A stretch of 64,000 bases of DNA from Humibacillus xanthopallidus (GTDB lineage: Bacteria > Actinomycetota > Actinomycetes > Actinomycetales > Dermatophilaceae): contig NZ_VFPM01000003.1 of NCBI RefSeq assembly GCF_006716675.1, forward strand, positions 1 to 64,000, read 5' to 3'. The notes beneath the pieces were generated by a model. The model did no database searches. It saw nothing but the letters and a program-made list of their open reading frames with translations, and had not been told where the DNA came from. The translations under genes and the position numbers were made by a program. Shown here piece after piece: positions 60,401 to 64,000 of the stretch; within the stretch, counting starts at the first letter, position 1, and the number at the start of each line of letters is the position of its first letter.

Positions 60401-60445
60401 GGCATCGAGAAGGTGCGACGCTTCCCCGGCGGCCTTCGCACCTGA
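57437..60445 (+). CDS. Catalase-like heme domain fused to a LodA/GoxA-type quinoprotein oxidase
   Basis: 1002-residue two-part protein. Residues about 20-335 resemble y4iL-type catalase-like heme proteins: FRKVHGVAHGRLE (distal His52), DAWVRFSSDA, LGIGVKLFGIPG, LVLQNHDVFFVDDAKEMVEF, and R308-x3-Y312 (RQQVY), the arrangement of the heme-proximal Arg-Tyr. Residues about 355-1002 match LodA/GoxA amino-acid/amine oxidases: HPAIGIARVGNSPDEYVIGPEV, RLKRQGARFRIFGVNALG, LTWHVELANTKSSWYGFQLALDIPEA, QWAEGC, ALEFCLADAFHPGCEMTW, ITRWMAVPWQTD, FWPARVPNQVLT. LodA-type enzymes build a cysteine-tryptophylquinone; C760 aligns with the cofactor cysteine, and W831 or W854 are tryptophan candidates. The next gene supplies the LodB-like partner. 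No signal peptide. LodA enzymes release hydrogen peroxide; the catalase-like half may dispose of it. GGAGA precedes ATG 57437. Confidence 0.85.
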   Translation: MTDDQDFPVPPCFDDPGSATERLTDMFVRTGQARRIATGQVPAERAVFRKVHGVAHGRLERLDSVPEEWRVGFLAHDRLDAWVRFSSDASPTTADLGTTLGIGVKLFGIPGVTALGEDGATADLVLQNHDVFFVDDAKEMVEFTYAGVVQQDYPGYLAAHPETQRILDDMTAPESSVLTASYWGVLPFHLGSEIVKYRLDPETPPVNIPDDDPDYLATDLARRLREREHALVLSVQVRTDPVAMPLDRATVPWPEEASPYVPVARLVLARQDVDARGQCDYGQSLAFNIWRVPAENAPVAESSIAAVRQQVYAAGAALRHTANGQPLTDPTVARPTGTAPSDVDDCIVQAVIHPAIGIARVGNSPDEYVIGPEVVDPDPLPPGSYRDAEGRLKRQGARFRIFGVNALGTIVRELTPAQTDVELTWHVELANTKSSWYGFQLALDIPEASSAPATTLRNPTVSDRSTLEIRPGRRSVSGRGEGPVPFDGGAFMGTPVPLGDIRTDDDGRLVVLGGSGCSASSDGSRAITFANNEGWHDDVSDGPVTATVTLDGLPLEVIPSWVVVAPPNYAPQRTSVRTMWDLMRDVAIQAGTLARPARPSFRDDILPLFERLSGLQWVNAGFAAGFGFDGALDLTSAAALARLASPLPAHREVRRTVARSFRDFDVDGMSPKPWPWLYGDAMNIPPVSSPRQNAALTATQMWMLEQWAEGCFDADLDLDGLDGDGGGGEVTLPRRGPRTVDDLPVEEQGDMLTRAALEFCLADAFHPGCEMTWPVRAATMYLAPFRFAHAAPGWEPPTLGAVLTSDSVTIPNGPLCAQEPGSITRWMAVPWQTDTASCRSGYSTAYDPYVPTFWPARVPNQVLTRENYEVVMDESRSPDERAAAFANRAAWIEPLGADSYTSQINNMVRAFDHLGVVEVLPGPADGAFPAVIEVEDSHRLIPVESGDDAAAIEARTGAATGDASGAPALSSLGASHRVGRSAADVDVSGIEKVRRFPGGLRT

Positions 60446-60455
60446 GCTGTCGACG

Positions 60456-61622
60456 ATGACCGTCCTCGATGCCGACGTCGTGGTCGTCGGCGGTGGTCCG
60501 GCCGGTGCCGCCCTGGCGACCGGGCTGGCGATCCGTCCCGGCTCGAGGCTCCGGGTGCTCGTCGTCGACCGCGGCGCGCCGGGACGGGAGCGGGGCACCG
60601 GCCGCCCTGGGCTCGGTGAGACCCTTCCCGGTGCGGCCGCACGGCTGCTGCGTGAGCTGGGCGCCTGGGACGGTTTCGTCGCGCAGGGCCATCCTCCCTG
60701 CCACGCACGGCTCAGCCGTTGGGGCGGCCCGGAGCTGCTCGTGCAGGACGCCCTGCGCGACCTCGACGGAGCCGGCTGGAGCCTCGACCGCACGGCCTTC
60801 GACGAGCTGCTGCTCTCGGGTGCCCTGTCTCGGGGGGCGGTGGTCCTCGACGGTCGGGCCGGCGTCATCGGGCACGATGAGGGTGGCTGGAGGCTGCGCG
60901 TCGGCACCGGGGGTGCGACGTCACGGCTGGAGGTGCGCGCTCGCTTCCTCGCCGATGCGAGCGGTCGCGGCTCGAGGCTGCTGGCTCCCATCGGCCGGCA
61001 CCGCACCGTCGTCGACCGCCTCGTCTGCGTGTGGACGCTCCTGCCGGTGCGGCATGCGGCCCAGGGCACCTCCTACGTCGAGAGCGCTGCCGACGGGTGG
61101 TGGTTCACCGCGCCCGTGCCGGGTGGTCGACGCCTGCTTGCCTTCCACACCGACCCCGAGGTCGTCGACGTCAGGACGGTCGGCGCGACACTGGGGCAGC
61201 GGGCCGCTGTCTCGGCAGGGCTGACCGAGCAGCTGGCCGACTCTCGTCTCGAGGAGGGCACGAGCCTGCGGGTGTGCGCTGCCGGCACGAGCCGGATGCC
61301 CACGGTCGCCGGACCGGACTGGATCGCCGTCGGTGACGCGGCGATGGCCTTCGACCCGCTGTCGTCGCAGGGGCTCTTCCACGCGCTCTACACGGGACTC
61401 ACCTCGGCCGAGGCGGTGGCGCGAGCCGTGGAGCCAGAGGCCGGAGCGAGCCCCGAGGCCGCCCCTTCCCTCGAGCCGGTGTGGTCGGCCTACCGCGAGA
61501 CGGCCCGCCACATCTACGGCACCGAGCTCCGCTGGGCCGACCGGCCCTTCTGGAGGACCCGGCACCACCAGATGGCCCGGGACCTGCCGACAAAGAAGCA
61601 CAATCAGGACTTTCGGCACTGA
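60456..61622 (+). CDS. LodB-like FAD-dependent oxidoreductase (quinone-cofactor maturation partner)
   Basis: 388-residue flavoprotein of the halogenase/PHBH-like family. The FAD Rossmann motif is VVVVGGGPAGAALATGL (G12-G17); GLGETLPGAAARLLRELG follows as in halogenase-like monooxygenases, and the second FAD motif is GPDWIAVGDAAMAFDPLSSQGLFHALYTGL. No tryptophan-halogenase WxWxIP motif is seen, so chlorination is unlikely. In known LodA and GoxA systems a flavoprotein of this type, encoded directly downstream, is required to hydroxylate the tryptophan and form the quinone cofactor. The 10-bp gap to the LodA-like gene supports that role here. Start ATG 60456. Confidence 0.87.
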   Translation: MTVLDADVVVVGGGPAGAALATGLAIRPGSRLRVLVVDRGAPGRERGTGRPGLGETLPGAAARLLRELGAWDGFVAQGHPPCHARLSRWGGPELLVQDALRDLDGAGWSLDRTAFDELLLSGALSRGAVVLDGRAGVIGHDEGGWRLRVGTGGATSRLEVRARFLADASGRGSRLLAPIGRHRTVVDRLVCVWTLLPVRHAAQGTSYVESAADGWWFTAPVPGGRRLLAFHTDPEVVDVRTVGATLGQRAAVSAGLTEQLADSRLEEGTSLRVCAAGTSRMPTVAGPDWIAVGDAAMAFDPLSSQGLFHALYTGLTSAEAVARAVEPEAGASPEAAPSLEPVWSAYRETARHIYGTELRWADRPFWRTRHHQMARDLPTKKHNQDFRH

Positions 61623-61663
61623 CGCTCCTCACGCATACCCGCTGTCATGGAAGGGCTAGGTCA

Positions 61664-61697
61664 AGAGGGGCCTCACGCACCATCCCGCGGCCCCTTT
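61664..61697 (+). terminator. Stem-loop after the LodB-like gene
   Basis: AGAGGGGCC (61664-61672) pairs with GGCCCCTTT (61689-61697; one G-T wobble) around a 16-base loop, ending in three Ts. It lies 42 bp after the LodB-like stop and 24 bp before the next start, so it probably terminates the oxidase operon. Confidence 0.5.
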
Positions 61698-61720
61698 CGG
61701 TGCACACGAGAGGACGCGAC

Positions 61721-62332
61721 ATGAAACGTGCATTAGCTGTGGCTGCAGTAGCGGCAGTGAGCCTGCTGGGCTTCACCGGCACGGCCGGCGCTGCGAGCTC
61801 ACCGGTCACACACGTCAGATCGAACACGGCATCCGCCCAGGCCAACTGGTTCAAGGAGTCGGGCGACCAGTACTGGGCGTCCGGGGTGTCGGCGGTGAAG
61901 TCCCTGTGGGGGTCCGGGTCCGAGCTGCACCTCTGGCACACGGTCGGCACCAACGGGGGCACGACGACCAGCATCAACGCTGACGTCACGACAGGATTCG
62001 CCTTGACGATCGACGCGAAGCGCCTCGGTAGCGCCTCGCTCTCCGCGACAGACCTGCCGGCCACCCTGTGCACCTATGACGAGAACGGCGAGCTCGTCGG
62101 TGACTGCACCGACACCACCGTCGACGTCAACGTCACGTGGTCCGGCCAGGGGGCGATGATGAAGGGCTCCTACAACGAGCACGTCACCATCGGAGGTTCG
62201 ATGACGAGGCTCCACGTCCTGTGGACGAACCGTGAGGCGTTGGCCACCGGCTCCCTCGACGGCGCCCTCAGCGCGGCCGACCTCGAGTTCGCGAGCCTCG
62301 GCACCGAGAAGCAGGTGAAGATGGGACGGTGA
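61721..62332 (+). CDS. Secreted protein of unknown function
   Basis: 203-residue protein with a Sec signal peptide: KRALAVAAVAAVSLLGFTGTAGAAS, cleavage expected after GAA near residue 26. The mature part is Ser/Thr/Gly-rich with alternating beta-type stretches (GVSAVKSLWGSGSELHLWHTVG, TTSINADVTTGFALTIDAKRLG, DVNVTWSGQGAMMKGSYNEHVTIGGSMTRLHVLW) and one cysteine pair (LCTYDENGELVGDC). It looks like a small extracellular beta-sandwich; I do not recognise the family. Codon 5 is TTA, a very rare leucine codon in such G+C-rich genomes. GAGAGGA lies at 61709-61715. It is the first gene after the oxidase operon and is read in the same direction. Confidence 0.75.
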   Translation: MKRALAVAAVAAVSLLGFTGTAGAASSPVTHVRSNTASAQANWFKESGDQYWASGVSAVKSLWGSGSELHLWHTVGTNGGTTTSINADVTTGFALTIDAKRLGSASLSATDLPATLCTYDENGELVGDCTDTTVDVNVTWSGQGAMMKGSYNEHVTIGGSMTRLHVLWTNREALATGSLDGALSAADLEFASLGTEKQVKMGR

Positions 62333-62532
62333 GCGAGGGGTCCTGCGGCCCGGGACCGCGGCCTGCGGCACCCGGGCTGCACTCTGAGCCGCTGCACCAC
62401 GCTTCACGGATCGCCGAGTGCTGTGACAGACACGCCGAACGGGGACCAATGCCTCTGTCGTGCGTTGTCACGTCCTCCTAAGGTCAGCCTCGAGGGCGAG
62501 ACGCAGGACTTCCGGAGGAGGCATCCAGGAGG

Positions 62533-63465
62533 ACGCCGGGCCGAACACGTGCAGCAGCAGGGGCGCCGGCGGCCGTACTGGCCGTCGTCCTGTCGGCCGG
62601 GCTGGCGGCCGGGCTGGGGGCGTGCGGTAAGGCTGTCCCGGGCTCCGCCGGCGACGCCTCGACAGCCTCGACAGCGTCCGGATGGCCCCCATCGTCGAGC
62701 TCGTCCGAGACGCCATCGAGTCCCTCGCCGACCTCGACGGTCGCCGCCGACGTCATCGTGCCGGCCTCGGTGCTCGAGACCTCGTTGGCCACGAAGGTCC
62801 TCGCCAAGTCCTACTCCGCGGACTTCTCCGACTCCGGGGACTACTCGACCACCGGGGGCCTCGACATCTCGTTGGTGGGGGAGTACGTCTCCGGCGACCG
62901 GTCCTGCATCACGATGTTCAACGCCCACACGCCGAGTCCGGAGGCGTTCGCGGACGTCTCGATGTCGAACAAGTCGGCCTGGTTCGAGGAGGTCGCCGAG
63001 TCCTACCCGACGGTCGCCGAGGCCCGCGACGTGATGGCCGAGAACGCCGCCCAGGCCAAGACGTGCCACACGTTCACGATGCGCAGCACCGACGGAGAGG
63101 TCGTCACCTTCAGACACACCGTCACCGCGGCGAAGCACGGTGACGTGGACCTGTTCCTGCACCACTTCAACGGTGAGACCACGAAGTACCTCTACGAGTT
63201 CCACCTCTTCGAGGGCCGCGTCGAGGGGGAACTCATGAACATCCTGTGGGCATCGACCAACTTCAGGGCAGATCCGAGCAAGGCCGCGTGGACGCAGTTC
63301 CAGAAGGTCGTCAACCAGTACCGCAAGGACCACCCGCGCCGAAGCGGCGGAAGCGACGACAGCGGAAGCGGAGCCTCCCCGGTCACGGCAGTGCCGACCA
63401 GCCCGACCCCCCTCGCGCGCCACACGTCGACGCGCCATCTGGAGCTGGGCCGGGCTCCCCGCTGA
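62533..63465 (+). CDS. Lipoprotein of unknown function lacking a standard start codon
   Basis: The open frame codes a classic lipoprotein: a positively charged PGRTRAAAGAP, a hydrophobic core AAVLAVVLSAGLAAGL, and lipobox LGAC followed by a Ser/Thr-rich tether (STASTASGWPPSSSSSE). But between the in-frame stop at 62479-62481 and the lipobox there is no ATG, GTG or TTG. The best candidate is ACG 62533, 11 bases after GGAGGAGG (62514-62521), giving 310 residues. The first ordinary start is GTG 62758, which would remove the signal and yield 235 residues. The mature domain (MFNAHTPSPEAF, CHTFTMRSTDGEVVTFRHTVT, FNGETTKYLYEFHLFEGRV) is beta-rich and unrecognised. Start mutation, ACG initiation or sequencing error are all possible. 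Confidence 0.65.
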   Translation, partial: TPGRTRAAAGAPAAVLAVVLSAGLAAGLGACGKAVPGSAGDASTASTASGWPPSSSSSETPSSPSPTSTVAADVIVPASVLETSLATKVLAKSYSADFSDSGDYSTTGGLDISLVGEYVSGDRSCITMFNAHTPSPEAFADVSMSNKSAWFEEVAESYPTVAEARDVMAENAAQAKTCHTFTMRSTDGEVVTFRHTVTAAKHGDVDLFLHHFNGETTKYLYEFHLFEGRVEGELMNILWASTNFRADPSKAAWTQFQKVVNQYRKDHPRRSGGSDDSGSGASPVTAVPTSPTPLARHTSTRHLELGRAPR

Positions 63466-63518
63466 GGGCGCATGGCTGCAGGGCTCGCCACCAGCCCAGG
63501 AGGCCCGAGATCGCGGCC

Positions 63519-64000
63519 TCAGATGTCGCGGAAGACCTCGATCGTCGCTCCCAGGGCGTTGAGACGCTCGGCGAGGTCCTCGTAGCCGCGGTTGATGACG
63601 TAGACGTTGCGCAGCACCGACGTGCCCGGTGCGGCGAGCATCGCCAGCAGGACGACGACCCCCGGACGCAGCGCCGGCGGGCAGACGACCTCGGCGGCAC
63701 GCCAGCGCGTCGGTCCCTCGACGATGACGCGGTGCGGGTCGAGCAGCTGGACCTTCGCGCCGACCTTCGTCAGCTCGGTGAGGTAGATCGCGCGGTTCTC
63801 GTAGACCCAGTCGTGGATCATCGTGCTGCCCTCGGCGACGGCCCCGATGAGGGCGAAGAACGGCAGGTTGTCGATGTTGAGCCCCGGGAAGGGCATCGGG
63901 TGGATCTTGTCGGTGGGCGCGTGGAGGGGGCCGGGGATCGTCGTGATGTCGACGAGCCGCGTCTTGCCGTTGCCCGAGACGTACTCCTGCGTGAGGTTGT
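63519..64000 (-). CDS. UDP-N-acetylglucosamine 1-carboxyvinyltransferase (MurA) family, C-terminal part
   Basis: The gene enters from the right edge; 159 C-terminal residues are visible. The sequence matches the last domain of EPSP-synthase-like MurA: IHPMPFPGLNIDNLPFFALIGAVAEGSTMIHDWVYENRAIYLTELTKVGAKVQLLDPHRVIVEGPTRW and RNVYVINRGYEDLAERLNALGATIEVFRDI. MurA transfers enolpyruvate to UDP-GlcNAc in the first committed step of peptidoglycan synthesis. The usual DLRAxA segment is PPALRPGVVVLLA here, so this may be a divergent second MurA-like protein; the catalytic cysteine loop lies outside the window. Confidence 0.85.
   Translation of the reverse strand, partial: NLTQEYVSGNGKTRLVDITTIPGPLHAPTDKIHPMPFPGLNIDNLPFFALIGAVAEGSTMIHDWVYENRAIYLTELTKVGAKVQLLDPHRVIVEGPTRWRAAEVVCPPALRPGVVVLLAMLAAPGTSVLRNVYVINRGYEDLAERLNALGATIEVFRDI

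Noticed and set aside
60456..61622. Tryptophan halogenase
   Set aside because: FAD motifs fit the halogenase-like superfamily, but the WxWxIP halogenase motif and active-site lysine context are not visible and the neighbour is LodA-like, so a LodB role fits better.

Overview
The window is about 71% G+C with densely packed genes, many GTG starts and many 4-base GTGA/ATGA gene overlaps. It encodes SepH, DUF3040, DUF4193, DUF3710, DUF3159 and a DUF5998-like protein, a second gyrase-type pair (topoisomerase IV), an iron-sulfur-type coproporphyrin ferrochelatase, and an ECF41 sigma factor. Together these point to an actinobacterium of the order Micrococcales, most likely the Intrasporangiaceae group. 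It is ordinary chromosome. I see no rRNA, tRNA, insertion sequence, prophage or CRISPR array.

Layout. 1-3.1 kb: end of a methyltransferase gene, DNA polymerase IV, and small DUF proteins. 3.5-15.4 kb: topoisomerase IV subunits ParE (+) and ParC (-) flank a MoxR/DUF58/VWA 'Bat-like' operon, a VOC protein and a sucrase/ferredoxin-like protein. 15.4-25.7 kb: nitroreductase, a GNAT/acyl-CoA-synthetase fusion, DUF5998, a nucleotide-pyrophosphatase-like enzyme, thymidine kinase, SepH, a TRIC-type channel, ferrochelatase and an inositol-phosphatase family enzyme. 25.8-34.2 kb: a conserved actinobacterial block (DUF4193, dUTPase, DUF3710, OB-fold protein, DUF3159) leading into a potassium module of two TrkA/RCK proteins divergent from a KimA-like APC transporter, then a TRAM-domain RNA methyltransferase and a GT87-like mannosyltransferase. 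35.4-46.5 kb: DUF222/HNH protein, aconitase under a 26-bp perfect palindrome, two tandem C39-like proteins (one cytosolic, one Tat-exported), a VOC protein, Dxs.

46.5-54.3 kb: an ECF41 sigma factor and an epimerase-like oxidoreductase transcribed from a promoter that matches the ECF41 consensus exactly, then a complete branched-chain-amino-acid-type ABC importer operon ending in a coupled alpha/beta hydrolase. 54.4-57.2 kb: GAF/PucR regulator and a 3-hydroxybutyrate-dehydrogenase-like SDR. 57.4-61.6 kb: the most unusual locus, a 1002-residue protein joining a catalase-like heme domain to a LodA/GoxA-type quinoprotein oxidase, followed 10 bp later by a LodB-like flavoprotein, the expected cofactor-maturation partner. 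61.7-64 kb: two exported proteins of unknown function (one without a normal start codon) and the end of a MurA-like gene.

How the parts work together: the LodA-like domain should release hydrogen peroxide while oxidising an amine, and the fused catalase-like domain could remove or use it in cis; the LodB-like enzyme would build the quinone cofactor. The potassium module pairs regulatory nucleotide-sensing RCK proteins with a proton-coupled potassium importer. The ECF41 pair forms a self-contained regulon. At DNA level the heptamer GTATGCC/GGCATAC is strikingly over-represented throughout, in several reading frames and between genes.
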